The notes below the pieces were generated by a model. That model worked only from the letters and a program-made list of their open reading frames with translations. It did not search any database and was not told the origin of the DNA. Positions 1-10,520 of a stretch of DNA of 64,000 nucleotides are shown here, piece by piece. Every line of letters begins with the position of its first letter. The stretch's first letter is position 1. Position numbers and translations under genes: made by a program. Source of the stretch: Euonymus europaeus (taxonomy: Eukaryota; Streptophyta; Magnoliopsida; Celastrales; Celastraceae); assembly GCA_963580455.1 (NCBI GenBank), contig OY756964.1, positions 8,122,001 to 8,186,000 of the forward strand, read 5' to 3'.

Positions 1-708
1 GAAGAGTAGGCGTTGGATGTGAGGGATTCTTTAGGGGATTGTCAACAGTTGGAGATAGGTTTCAAATGGGGCTTTTTCGGTGGAAATAGGATGGAGATAG
101 GTGGTTCTGTGGTTTCTATGGGTGGTGGTTCTGTGAGCTAGTGGTGGTGATGATCGGTTTCCAGTTGTTTCTTCAGTCTGGATATGAGAGACTGAGATTT
201 TTAGGTGAATTCGCTCTCCCCTTCAAACTCTCTGTGTGATCGTTTTTTTTATGGAGGAGGGTCCGACAATGATAATTGTTGAGGCAGTCTGTGACAATTG
301 AGTAGTGTGCCAGATTAATGGCAATTGCAGGTGATAGTTTTAATGATGGGAGGCAGAGGAGAGGAATGATGTAGGGGAAGTGGTGATGGTAGTGCTTTCA
401 ATGTGGTGTTTCATGGGCCGGGCTTAGTTAGATGGGCTTGGGGATTGGGCTAGGTTTATTGGGTGTTAGTTTGGTAGGTTTTGAGCTTCAATTGATTTTT
501 TGAATTAGGCCACATTTATTGGGGTTTGTTTGGGCTTTAGTTGGGTTAATGAATTGGGATTGGGTCATGCCAATTGTGTATTTTGGGCTTTCTTTTGGAT
601 TTGGGCCATGAGACTTCTCTCTTTTATTTTTTTGTTTAATTAACAATCAATTACAATTAATTTGTTTTTAAAAATAACACTCTACGCAGACAAAAATGGG
701 ATACTACA
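1..708 (-). repeat. Tat/Ogre-type LTR, 5' part, cut by window edge
   Basis: Read on the minus strand, position 708 begins TGTAGTATCCCATTTTTG, nearly the same as the start of the LTR at 32614 (TGTAGTACCCTATTTTTG). The stretch is rich in GGGCTT/GGGTTT (minus: AAGCCC), as in the first kilobase of the LTR at 32614. There is no ORF of note. The LTR runs off the left edge, so its length and target duplication cannot be seen. Whether it belongs to the minus-strand pol at 990-5305 is doubtful, because that pol is a chromovirus. Confidence 0.5.
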
Positions 709-989
709 AGGGGAAAGAACAGAAAACCCTAGAAAGTTCTCTGAAGGGGAATTTGTTTTACAACAATGTTAACAAGATTGTTTTCTCACACAAGTACAAC
801 ACACTAAAAGGAAAACAACAATAGGGCAACAACTAGCCCAATATAAAAGAAAAGTAATAACAGCCCAAAACAGTTTGCCGACAACAGCTGAACAGGATGC
901 TCCTGCATCAATCCTCCCTGATAAAAACATAAGACTAGGCACTGTCAAAGACTTTCTTATACTCTTCATATATATATATATATATCATT
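709..989. other. spacer with (TA)n microsatellite
   Basis: No gene seen. A short TA microsatellite lies at about 968-986. The two small overlapping ORFs here (minus 769-969 and plus 875-1066) have no recognisable domain and look like chance frames. Confidence 0.5.
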
Positions 990-996
990 GTGTTGT

Positions 997-1561
997 AACT
1001 CATCTTCTGCAACCCACGTACTCTCCCATGCCGATTTACCCACCATTTAATCAAAATCGTCTATAAGGATTTCCATGCACCATGTCTAAGACATCCAAGA
1101 TGCCTTTAATAACCTCTTTGTAAGGAATTGCGGGAAATTTCTAGTTCTGGTCATCTACCACAACGCTCCCATCATTAAATCATTCAAATGGATATAAATC
1201 ATTCACATTGAAAATGGGACTAACATGAAACTCAGGCAGAAGTTCCAAGACATAGGCATTGGAACTATTTTTTGTAAAAAAAAATCTTGCAGGGACAAAA
1301 CTTTTTAGGACTAAGTTTATGATAGGTCCCTTTAGGGAATCTCTCCTTCCTGAGGTGCACTAATACTAGATCACCTTCCTCAAAATCAAGATTCCTCCTG
1401 TGAGCATTTGTCATTGTAGCATACACACAGGTATTTTCCTGAATGGATTTCCCCACTTCACTATGAATTTGAGGAACATGCTCAGCAAAGTCTTCACCTC
1501 TATCACTAACTCTAGACTCAGGAGGTAAAGGAATTAAATCTATAACAGTCTTGGTTTTCAC
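997..1561 (-). pseudogene. Integrase C-terminus and chromodomain remnant
   Basis: The minus frame at 1265-1561 encodes a typical plant gypsy integrase tail: a FEEGDLVLVHLRKERFP core, then KLSPKKFCPCKI, where intact copies usually read KLKPKKFGPCKI. Downstream (1100-1264) come conceptual residues like YVLELLPEFHVSPIFNVNDL, the usual link to the chromodomain. The chromodomain is recognisable at about 1000-1085 by the pattern G-K-S-A-W-E-S-T-W-V-A-E-D-E-L, after a frame break. In the family the chromodomain is thought to guide integration to marked chromatin. Here it is broken. Confidence 0.8.
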
Positions 1562-2060
1562 CCCATAAGCAGCTTCAAAAGGAGTTTTTTAATCGTTCTA
1601 TACAATGAGTTATTATAAGCAAACTCTGCTTGTGGAATACTCACATCCCAAGACTTGACATATTTTCCAACTAAGCACCTCAACAAATTTCCTAAACTAT
1701 GTGAACAAACTCAGTTTGTTCGTCGGTTTAAGGGTGACAAGCATTGGAATATCTCAGATCCGTATCCAATTGTCGCCACAAAGATCTCCAAAAATGCCAC
1801 ATGAACATGACATCCCTTATCTGAGACAATTGATAAAGGAAGTCCATGCAAGCGCACCACCTCCTTAAAAAAATTTAGCAATGAAGGATGCATCGACTGT
1901 TTTGGAATAGGGGATAAAATGGGTCATTTTCGAGAACATATCAACTACCACTAATATAGAATCATGGCCTTTCGGTGTCTTTGGGAGCCCCAACACAAAA
2001 TCCATACTAAGGTGAACTCACACAGTCTCTGGTATGGGCAAAAGAGTCTATAATCTTGTA
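1562..2060 (-). pseudogene. Integrase catalytic core remnant
   Basis: Minus-strand frames show parts of the gypsy integrase core. Around 1900-1960 are residues [12 protein letters not shown], holding the first catalytic Asp. At 1711-1893 are KEVVRLHGLPLSIVSDKG, with the second Asp in SDKG where intact copies have SDRD. Several frameshifts and stops separate the pieces, and the final Glu region is not clear. Function in the family: joining the cDNA ends to target DNA. This copy is dead. Confidence 0.78.
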
Positions 2061-2280
2061 TTTTGTGAACCCCTTTTATCTAGTTGATACTTTCTGCATC
2101 TTTTTCACAATTCTTTCCATGTCACTACATAATTGAGGCGAAAAGTAATGAACTTCCACCAAATTCAATGTCTTATCCCTGGAAATGGCCCTCTAATCCT
2201 TTCCCATGTAACTCCCTAATAATCTGCTCACAAAAAGAACTATTTGGGAAACATAATTGGTTTCCTTTAAATAGAAATCG

Positions 2281-2816
2281 TCATAGAGTCGAAAAGGAAG
2301 CATATTGCCATGCCTTGTTCCCTATATATTTGCGACAATAGGGCAAAAAAATCATTATATTCATATTGAATTGGTACCTGCTCAAATCCCTCAACTTGAG
2401 ATTGCAACATCGCCAACAAAAGGTCTTGCAGCTCAAAGCACCAGCCACCTTATTCAATTCCCCTAATTTATGGCACAAAGAAAAAGTAAACTCTTTCAAA
2501 TACGAACTCCACTTGATGTGTTGTAGAATGAGTTTTCTTTGAGAATTCAAGTACTTCAAAGGTTGATGATCTAAGTAAGCTACAAACTCTTTGATGCCAA
2601 ATAATGTTCTCAATGATTCACTACCCTAACCAAAACATAAAACTCCAAGTCATAGGTGGAGCAACGTTGTTTTGCATCAGTGAGCTTTTCAATAAAATAC
2701 TCCACCGATCTCCTCTCTTGACTCAAGACAGCCCCTATCCCAACATGTGACATATCACATTCCACCACAAAAAGATTATCGAAATCAGATAATGCCAAAA
2801 GAGAAGCTTCCTTCAA
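2281..2816 (-). pseudogene. RNase H domain remnant
   Basis: Two overlapping minus frames cover the gypsy RNase H. The upstream one (2610-2816) contains [28 protein letters not shown] followed by an FIEKL segment; the usual CDAS is CDMS here. The downstream one (2281-2613) contains FVAYLDHQPLKYLNSQRKL and ends in a VAGALS motif, matching family VADALS. A frameshift divides the two. In the element this enzyme removes the RNA strand during reverse transcription. Written in pieces: [25 protein letters not shown]. Confidence 0.85.
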
Positions 2817-3594
2817 GAGTTACTTAATTAATTCAAAGGCTTTTTGGGCAGCTCGTGACCGATTGAATTGTGGTGCTTTCGAACATTCAGTCATAAGATT
2901 GATTATTGTGCTGAATCAATTAATAAACCTTCGATAAAAAGATGCTAGCCTAGGGAAACTTCTAATATCACCCAATGACTGTTGAATGAGCCAACTCCTT
3001 ACTGTATGTACTTTAGTAGAATCCAAAAGAAAACATTTTCTAGAAACTATGAAACCCAATAACACCACCTCTTCTCAAAGGAACAAACATTTTTTAAAAT
3101 TAATGAAAAGCTTCTTCGAGTCCAAAACCTCCAAAAGACAACTTAGGAGAAATAAATAATCCTCCCGGATGCCAATATAAACTAGAATATCATCAAAATA
3201 GATGGCAACAAAGTAACAAATGAAAGGTTTAAGCACCTATGACATTACACGCATAAATGTACTAGGCACATTAGAGAGGCCGAATGACACTAATAATCCA
3301 TTTGGCGTCTTAAAAGTCATTTTCCATTCATCTCCACTCTGTAGCTGAGCTTGATGGTAACCAAGGTTTAAAAATTCGAAAGGCGATTTGAGGCGGTGAA
3401 GCTTGGTTGAGGCGAGGCGGTAGCCTCAAGGCGATCGAGGCGGTCGCCTCATTCCAAACTTAAAAAAAAACAGAATTCTCAATATATAAAAGCATCCACA
3501 ATAATAATAACATTGAAAATGTTCATGAAAACATTACACAATCATCCATAACATAAAAACATAGAATGTCTTAAGAAAAACATATCCTCAACAA

Positions 3595-3895
3595 TCAGAA
3601 ATCAGAATACTCCAATTCATTTGTATCTAGAGGCCTAAAATATGGATCAAAAGTTCCATCTCCTCCATCATCCGTGCTGTCATCAATCAAAGAGTCATCA
3701 TCAAATCTAGTAGAAAAGTCCTCATCATCACTTCTCTCATCCACTTCTGGTTCTTGAACTTGTATTTCCTTTCCTTTGCCTAACAAATAATATTAACTAA
3801 TACTTTAGTTTAGTGATTATATAATTCACTTCATATCAAATTTAATACATTTTGTTTATAAAATTACTTACGTGAAGTTCTTCTCCTTTTCTTGT
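3595..3895 (-). pseudogene. Probable hAT transposase C-terminal exons
   Basis: The minus frame at 3595-3779 encodes a very acidic tail (GKGKEIQVQ, then DDEDFST, DDDSLIDD, then FDPYFRPLDTNELEYSDF, stop). I associate this kind of tail with plant hAT transposase C-termini, from memory only. A GTAAGT donor (about 3871) and TTGTTAG acceptor (about 3780) bound a 92-nt intron-like gap; joining the sides gives basic residues KRRRTSRK before the acidic tail. No BED finger or dimerisation domain remains. It could instead be another gene tail captured by the element. Confidence 0.5.
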
Positions 3896-4004
3896 TTATA
3901 AAATTACTTACGGCAATTCGGCATACCTTTTAAGTTTCAACAGGAGCTGTTCCCTGTTGCTGCCTTGCTGGTGTGGGGATGCGAGAACGCCGAGAAGCTG
4001 CTAT

Positions 4005-4105
4005 GGGTCGCGAGCTACTGGTCTCTGTTGAGGGATCGCCGCGCACGAGCTGCTGGTCTGGGCGAACTGGCGAGCTGCTGGTCTGGCGAGAGTTGCTGGT
4101 CCAGG
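4005..4105 (+). repeat. GC-rich short repeat inside the hAT element
   Basis: Four imperfect copies of CGAGCTGCTGGTCTGG occur at roughly 20-45-bp spacing within the interior of the hAT element. The ORF over it (plus 3965-4177) is a by-product of the repeat. Confidence 0.55.
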
Positions 4106-4990
4106 CGAGGTCGCGACCTTCAGGGAGTTGCGCGAGCGACTGCGGGATTTAGGTTTTTAGCCTGTTCGGATTTTTGAGCTTTGACATGTATGTTTATCTG
4201 TCATTTGTTTTTGTTTGTTTTTTTTTTTAATTAATTCAACTGTTCACCTGTTCTTCCGCCTCTCCTACGCCTCACACCGCCTCACGCGGAGGCGCGCCTT
4301 GAGGCGCCCGCTTCGTTGACCGAGGCGTTTTTGACCAAAACCCAAACTGAGGCCATTTGCGCGAATCGGTGCTCCGGTCGAGGCGGCTGAGGCGCGCCTT
4401 GAGGCGGCGCCTCAGTTCGAATTTTTAAACCTTGATGGTAACCACATTGCAGATCAATTTTACTGAATATTTATGCTCCCACTAGCAAATCACGCATCTC
4501 GTCTAAGTGAGGAACAGGGAAGCGATATTTAATGGTAATCTTATTAATCGCTCGGCTATCTATACACATATGCCAATACCCATATTTTTTGGGGTCAATA
4601 AAGCAGGGACTGCATATGGACTTTTACTTTCACAAACCAACCCCTTTGCAATCAGCCCTCTAGTTTGTTTCTGCAACTCTTTCCACTGATTTAGCAGCAT
4701 ACAATAAGCAGGTAAATTTGGTAATTGTGCCCCTGGAATGAAGTCAATAGAATATTGAATGGATCTCAAAGGAGGCAACCCATCGGGCAATTCATCATTG
4801 AACAATAATTTTAATTCCTCCAATAACTTTTTTGCAAATCAGAAGGAAACTCCAAATGTTTGAGTGCCAACTGCTATACAACAGATCTACCCACCAAAGC
4901 AAAACAAACTCCTGATTCGCTGTATTCAACTTCAAATTCTTTAGTTATCACTAGTCCCGAAACCTTACCAACATTGGAATTGGTAGATTG

Positions 4991-5305
4991 TTACTCCTTC
5001 AAGGGATAAAGAGTCACCAAATTATTTCCCTTCTTAAAGGGGTAAGTGTTGGGATTTGTTTCATGATGCATATCATTATCATACAACCATGCTCTACCCA
5101 AGAGGCTATGACAGACATCCATAATAATGACATCACATTGGGCTTCATTATCAATGTTACCACTGAAGTATAATTTGAAAAAACAACAGCTATCGATAGG
5201 GATTTCAACTCCTTTGTTCAACCAAGCAATTTTATACAGATAAGGATGCTCTAATGTTCACAAGTTCAGCTTATCTACTGCCTTTCTAGAGATTGCTTCT
5301 CAACA
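4991..5305 (-). pseudogene. Aspartic protease remnant of the chromovirus
   Basis: The minus frame at 4991-5221 carries VIIMDVCHSLLGRAWLYDND, the conserved CHxLLGRPWQYD block of plant gypsy proteases. Upstream (5222-5300) residues like HPYLYKIAWLNKGVEI match the linker that usually precedes it. The catalytic D-T/S-G triplet is not visible, so only the C-terminal half remains. Upstream of about 5305 the sequence changes to an unrelated LTR-like stretch. Confidence 0.75.
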
Positions 5306-5309
5306 CTAC

Positions 5310-6984
5310 TGATAACTCTATGATTTATGGAGTTATTCGTGACATTTTTGTTCTACATGAGTTAGTTCAGGAGTGTTTTCACATTTTTATGCTTAAATTG
5401 AGTTTTAGTTTGACATATTTTATTTTATTGAGTATTTTTTTAACTATTTCACGCTTTGAGTAGTTAGTTTGAGTCATTTATGACTTGTGCCTATGGTCAT
5501 TTAGTTTAATAAGCCTTCATGAGAATTTTGAAAGAAAGAATGCCCTCTTACTTTACAAGAGAATTAGGTATGGGCTATTGAAAATGGGTGTTAAATGTTT
5601 ATATATTATGTTAGTTTATTCGATGGGCTAAAAGTCAATAGATAAAGAGATTTGAATTTTTGATTCTTGAATGGCTTGTTAGAAGATAAGTTAGTTTAGT
5701 TGGGTTTTTTTGGGCTAAATCTAGGATGGCTAGATTAATTTGCTTGACAGACTAACTAGGAAGATTGAGTTTGAAGTTGTTGGTTTGATATTGGCTTTAC
5801 ATTATTTGTGTTATGTATAAATTTTGAGTTTAATTATGTTTTGGGTTTGGACTTTGGATTTGTTTGAGGTTTAAATTTGGTATTGAGCTTTACATTTGAT
5901 ACTTAACAAGCCTAATCCAAACAAATACAATAAGTTCGTATTTGTAGGGCTAGTTTTAAATATCATAAGTTGATATGTTTAAGAATAGTTTTTTAATAAT
6001 AAAAATTAATATTTTTAGGATTAAATCAAGAAATATCAAAAGTTTGTATAGAATAAGTACACATAACATGTTGGATTATTTTCTTTAATTATTGTCTTTG
6101 ATGTAGAAGTTAATAATAACATTGTGGTAAATTTTTGGACTTTATCATATTATCTTGATAAAATATATATTTTTTATAGTTATTGTATTGGTCCTTGTAC
6201 AGTTATGGCCGAGTGAAAGTTTTCTCTTAATTGAATAATGTGGGATTTATTTATAATGATGTTTTTAGTGTATTTCTATTATATGTATAATTAACTCATT
6301 CGAATGACATGTATAATTTGGACAGTTTATTAGTTGAATTTTATTATAAGTGTGTACATGTGAAAATGGTTTAAATGTACATTATTTTAATTTTAAAAGA
6401 TCATGAATTGGTTTTTATTTGAATTGTGAGTTATACTGGTTTAATTTAGTTTTTGGAGAAGTCAATAGTTGGTATTCCCATATTATATTCAAATGTCACA
6501 AGTGGTTATTTTCAAAACCAAGCTAGTTAAATCGGCATAAGATGACAATTTTTCTTAAAGAACAAAAATCCAAGGGTTACTTTTTTCAAACTAAATTCAA
6601 GAAAAAAAAAATATAAGTTAGTATTATTAAAACTAAATCCAAAAATGCCATAAGTTGGTATTTCGAATTCAAATTTAGTTCCTTTTCAAATCCAGTTTAA
6701 ATTCCAAAATAAAATTCATTTTTCCATACCATAAGTTGGTACGTTTTTTAAATTAAGTTTACCATAAATTGGTATAGTATTTAATCTAACATTAAATCTT
6801 TATTGAAAACCTTTACTAAAAAAACTATCATAAGTTGATAGCATTTTCCAAATAGATTCATTTCTTTCAAAATAATCATATCTTGCAGGAAAAAAGTTTT
6901 TATTAAGATAGTCAATCAATTAATTCGGTAACTGTTTTCAAACAGGAGTTGTGGGGTACCTAACACCTTTTCTACACTCAATAC
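5310..6984 (+). repeat. LTR-like non-coding DNA with a dispersed CATAAGTTGGTA motif
   Basis: No gene. A probable LTR start, TGATAACTCTATGATTTATG, is at 5310, directly against the broken chromovirus protease. From about 5960 to 6840 a motif like CATAAGTTGGTA recurs at least nine times (near 5964, 6034, 6495, 6533, 6612, 6647, 6728, 6771, 6827) in AT-rich surroundings. The block ends with GTGGGGTACCTAACACC (6950-6966), the typical 3' region of Tat/Ogre LTRs, and then joins coding sequence at about 6985. Confidence 0.5.
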
Positions 6985-7560
6985 TTCCAGGCACAATCAA
7001 TAACGGTGTTAACCAACCAACCTCTGCAAATAATACTTCAGAAATCAGATACATCGGGCAGACTAATAAAGTGGTCAATAGAGCTCAGCGAGTTCGACAT
7101 TCACTTCCAATCAAGGAAAGCGATCAAGGCTCAAGTGTTGGTGGACTTCATTATTGAATGTCAACACCTTGCTAAGGGCGAGAAAGAAGACCGTTAGGAG
7201 CTATTCATAGATGGGTCCTCAAATCAATAAGAAACTGGGGCATGAGTCCTACTTCTCAGACCGGGGGGCATACACACTGAACATCCTCTTCAGTTCCTAT
7301 TCAAAGCTTCAAACAATGAAAAAGAATCCCTTCTTGTAGGACTTCAACTAGCAATAGAACTTGAGATAAAACAACTGATTATTAACAGTGACTCACAGCT
7401 TGTGACCGAGCAAGCGAAAGGCGAATACGAAGCGAAAGGCTCTAACATGATCAAATATCTCCCTAAAGCTAAGGAACTGATGGATAAGATAACAATAATA
7501 GAGATATATAGGCTATGTTGGGAGACAAATCTGTAGGTTGATGTGTTAGCTCGTTTGGCT
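6985..7560 (+). pseudogene. RNase H end and second (archaeal-type) RNase H
   Basis: At 6990-7160 the frame reads VLTNQPLQIILQKSDTSGRL, then KWSIELSEFDIHF, then AIKAQVLVDFI, the end of the retroviral RNase H plus tether in Tat elements. From 7200 a second RNase H begins, LFIDGSSN, with stops soon after, then FKASNNEKESLLVGLQLAIE, INSDSQLVTEQAKGEYEAKG and a VDVLARLAS end. Asp residues of the active site are visible in the FIDGSS and NSDSQ blocks. Stops at about 7230, 7245 and 7534 inactivate it. Confidence 0.86.
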
Positions 7561-8860
7561 TCAACTACAAATCAACAAGAGGCTACCTTAGTTAGAATTG
7601 AGATATTACCAAAGCCGAAGATAGCTGTCAAAGCTATTGTCCAGATAAGCGAAGTTCGATCTTGGATGGACCCGATACGAGTATTTCTCACAGAAAGAAA
7701 GTTGCCAAAGGACAAGAACGAGGCAAGGAGTCTCCAAGAAAGATGTGCGAGATACTCCATTATACAGAATAATCTTTACAGAAGATCTTACACCCTTTCT
7801 TATCTCAAATGTTTTGCTTCCTGAGAATCCGACTATGCTCTGCGAGAAGTTCACAAAGGAATATGTGGCAGTCATACAGGGGCAAGAACTCTGGCCAATA
7901 AGATCTTACAATGTGGATATTACTGGTCGAAGATGAAGAATGATGCCAAGGAATATATTTGAAAATATGATAAATGTCAGCGTCATGCTAACATGGCTCA
8001 CTTATCACTAGCCGGGCTAAAAAGCATCCAGAATTTGTGTTCATTCGCATAATGGGGACTCAATTTGTTAGGAATTTTCCTTAAGAAACAGGAGAAAAGA
8101 AATTTCTCATTGTCATTGTGGATTACTTCACCAAGTGGGTGAAAGTGGACCCACTAGCAACCATCACAAATCACAAGGTCAAAGACTTTATGTGGAGGGT
8201 GATCATATGTCAATATGGGATACCTAGGGTGATCATCACCGATAATAGAAGGCAATTCATCAGTAATTCCATCCGAGAATTTTGTCAAGATCTTGGAATC
8301 ACTCTCAGGATTAATGTTGTTCCTCACCCTGAAGCTAATGGGCAATTACAGTTGACTAATCATAAAATCCTCCAATGTCTTCAATCTCGGCTTGATCAAA
8401 CCAAGGGACCGTGGACTGAGTAGTTACACAGAGTCCTATAGGCTTACAGAATAAAGCGAAGGACTTCAACTGGAGAGACCCTCTTTTCCTTCACATTTGA
8501 AAATGAAGCAGTCATTCCTATCGAGATAGGGATCTCTAGTCTCCGTATTGAAGGATTTGTTGAGAACGAGAAGAATGAGTTACTCCTAAATAATCTCGAC
8601 CTACTTAAAGAAGCTTATATGCAAAGAGTGGCTAGATACTTCAACAAGCGAGTCCGAATAATGAACTCCATGGAAAGAGAATGTCCTATGGAAAGCAACC
8701 GATGTTGGGAAACACCTGGGAAAGCTTGGAGAAACTTGGGAAGGTATTTCCAGGTTGTGAAGGTCATGCTTGATGGAACATAAAAACTTGAAAACCCTAA
8801 GAAGCCCGATGAGATGCGACCATGGAACGCTGAAAAATCTTCACAATACTATATTTAGTC
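7561..8860 (+). pseudogene. Tat integrase remnant
   Basis: The HHCC finger is spread over two frames around 7740-8000 (a HKGICGSHTGARTLANKILQ block, then KYDKCQRHANM). The core at 8118-8423 reads VDYFTKWVKVDPLATIT, then YGIPRVIITDNRRQF, then HPEANGQLQLTN. D, D and E positions can be placed, but the normal TDNG is TDNR. The tail continues past a stop at 8421 with GETLFSFTFENEAVIPIEIG and ends near 8860 with RPWNAEKSSQYY, the usual integrase end in this group. Confidence 0.86.
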
Positions 8861-9446
8861 TTTTCTATGTCATGTATTTAAGTACTTAACTTGTACCTTA
8901 CACGTGAGGATTAGGATTCCTATTTCAATGAAAGTAGTTTGTTCATCAGACAATGCTTTCAACACAACTCATTCCTTGGTTTCGTTACAACTTAAAACTC
9001 TAAAGTTACAATGACCGAGCACTTTTGCTTGTATCTCTTCAAAACTGGAGAAAGAAGAATCTTAAGTATGCTATAGCTCAACCCTCTTGATCTACGACAG
9101 CCAAGTTGAGGAGATAAGTCTCTATGACTTTGATGAGTCTACACCACAGGAACCAAATAACTATGCTTGGACTTATTACAATTTAACATATTTTAATTAC
9201 AATAATCTAGCATAAAGTTTGACACAACTTAGACGCTTAAGTTACGGTAGACCCCTATAAAGACGTTAGCTACAACCTAAGTAGTATAAGGATACAAAAA
9301 TCGAGCATGGGATCAAAAATAGATCAACAAAAATAGCAAAGGAAGATGCGAGAAAAGACTTGGATACATTTAAGGAAATAATGTTATTACATGATAAAAC
9401 GACCAATGAAAGGACAAGGAAATAGTTCAAAAACAAAAACAAAGTG
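8861..9446. other. non-coding downstream region of Tat element
   Basis: No gene seen. This is the spacer between the integrase end and the antisense ORF, AT-rich, with a CCTATTTCAATGAAAG stretch at about 8918-8933 that resembles the 3' untranslated region of such elements. Confidence 0.4.
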
Positions 9447-10520
9447 TTAATCAATCTTCAATATCCACATGTTCCTCGACTGCAGACTGCTTGATGGGTT
9501 CCTCAGTGCTAGGAAGGTCGAATGGAATAGAGCTCTATGAAGGGACGAGAGAAGGATCGGCTTCAACATCCATATATTCTTCAATCTCCTCCTCACCGTC
9601 CCTCCCTTCCCGAAGTAGATAGAATTGCTCATAGCATCCTGTTTTTTAACATCCTCTTAATTCCTGCCATTAAGGCACAAGTCGTTCATGATATTCAAAC
9701 TTTGATCCTTACTAGCAAGGAACCTCCGAGCTTCCTTGACCGTAGTGTTGAAGCAGAAGAATTCTTCTTGCATAAGGGTGAACTGGAATTTTGAAGAGTC
9801 TTTATACTCCCAGTTACCAGATTGACGCCCAGTTTCAAACATCCTAGCCCCATCCACTTACCCAGTCGACCTCTGCTTCACCAACTCCTCCTCGACCTCT
9901 TACAAATTTGTAGTCGTCTAGGCCTCCACCTCTTGATCCCTCTGAAGATCTAACTAAGAAAGCTTTAAAGCTGACTCGGTCCTACCAAGAGCACCATTCA
10001 AAAGGTAGCATCTTCTTCTTGGTCCTCAAGCAAGCTTTGGACATCTAAAGATAGTTGCCCGAAGAGGGAGGCTACCTGAAAGTAAAGCCACATTAAAATC
10101 TACATAGTAGATCAAAGAAAAATATGGACAACAAACAAGGAACAAATTATATACCTCCATGAGCTGGACTGTAGAGGCCTCCAGCTTCTCTTCGGTAGGC
10201 AACTTCTCGACTCGTTGTTGATCCAAGGGAAGGGAGAGTTTCTTGAGCACATCCATGGCCACCCGAGGATTAGCCACAGTGTCAGAAAGGTGAACATTCC
10301 ACTTAGGTACGTCGATGTCATCCATTCTATGAGCAGAAGATGAAAGGCATGCACTCGAGGTTTGAGAAGGAGACCCCACTACTTGGAATGAGGGGTCACA
10401 TTGAAAACCCCATGACCTCGCCCTATGTCTTTTCCTCGGCCAGGCTGAGCCCGACCAGCAGCAGTAGGAATAACACCTTTCTTCTTCCTAGAGCACCAAG
10501 CATCGTTTCCTAGGAAGCAC
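9447..10520 (-). pseudogene. Antisense accessory ORF of a Tat element, spliced, decayed
   Basis: Read on the minus strand from about 10520, it encodes a basic lead (GRAQPGRGKDIGRGHG), then DDIDVPKWNVHLSDTVANP and KKLSLPLDQQRVEKLPTEEK, then Q/E-rich probable coiled coil, and ends around 9450 after EEFFCFNTTVKEARRFLASK. A 79-nt intron with GT/AG ends fits at 10154-10076 (donor GAG|GTATAT, acceptor TTTCAG|GTAGCC); without it the frame passes through a hydrophobic, non-matching run. Antisense ORFs between pol and the 3' LTR are known in Tat elements. Function unknown. Stops and frame breaks in the coiled-coil part make it a pseudogene. Confidence 0.6.
10076..10154 (-). other. Predicted 79-nt intron in the antisense ORF
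   Basis: The minus strand reads ATGGAG|GTATATAATTTG ... GGCTTTACTTTCAG|GTAGCC. Removal joins STVQLMEV to ASLFGQLSLDVQSLLED in frame. The interior is T-rich, as plant introns are. Confidence 0.6.

Larger units (their letters stand above)
3362..4434 (-). mobile_element. Non-autonomous hAT-type DNA transposon, complete ends
   Basis: Both ends carry a perfect 19-bp terminal inverted repeat, CAAGGTTTAAAAATTCGAA (3362-3380, inverted at 4416-4434). The element is flanked by an 8-bp direct repeat ATGGTAAC (3354-3361 and 4435-4442). The 8-bp duplication and CAAGG terminus fit the hAT superfamily. Just inside both ends are many GAGGCG/CGCCTC copies, a usual place for transposase-binding repeats. The interior is far richer in G+C than the surroundings. 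A short remnant of transposase coding sequence is listed separately. At 1073 bp it is too short to be autonomous. Confidence 0.93.
2817..4823 (-). pseudogene. Reverse transcriptase remnant, interrupted at the GYH motif
   Basis: The N-terminal part is at 4560-4823 (minus): ELPDGLPPLRSIQ, then LPNLPAYCM, then [20 protein letters not shown], the standard start of gypsy RT. The palm motif Y-F-D-D is readable near 3190-3215 (minus ...VAIYFDDILVY), so the active-site Asp pair survives. Between them the conserved G-Y-H codons (minus GGTTACCATC) are exactly where the hAT element at 3362-4434 landed; its 8-bp duplication ATGGTAAC lies in these codons. Many stops and frameshifts besides. Confidence 0.83.
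990..5305 (-). mobile_element. Chromovirus (Ty3/gypsy) pol, decayed, split by a hAT insertion
   Basis: On the minus strand, read from about 5300 down to 990, the domains come in the order protease, reverse transcriptase, RNase H, integrase, chromodomain. This is the gypsy pol order, and the terminal chromodomain marks a chromovirus. The reading frame is broken many times by stops and frameshifts. No gag, primer-binding site or matched LTR pair was found, so this is an internal fragment. The reverse transcriptase is divided by the element at 3362-4434. The copy is old and cannot be functional. The clade within the chromoviruses is not resolved. Confidence 0.88.
6985..8860 (+). mobile_element. 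Tat-lineage Ty3/gypsy pol fragment (RIRE2-like)
   Basis: The order is end of RNase H, a second archaeal-type RNase H, integrase zinc finger, integrase core, integrase tail. The dual RNase H is diagnostic of the Tat lineage. The fragment starts abruptly at about 6985 after a short piece of LTR end; protease and RT are missing. Frameshifts and stops occur in every domain. The continuation downstream is non-coding, then the antisense ORF at 9447-10520. No LTR pair could be assigned. Confidence 0.87.

Noticed and set aside
3965..4177. ORF of 70 codons in GC-rich DNA
   Set aside because: It is a frame through the CGAGCTGCTGG repeats of the hAT element, with no domain.
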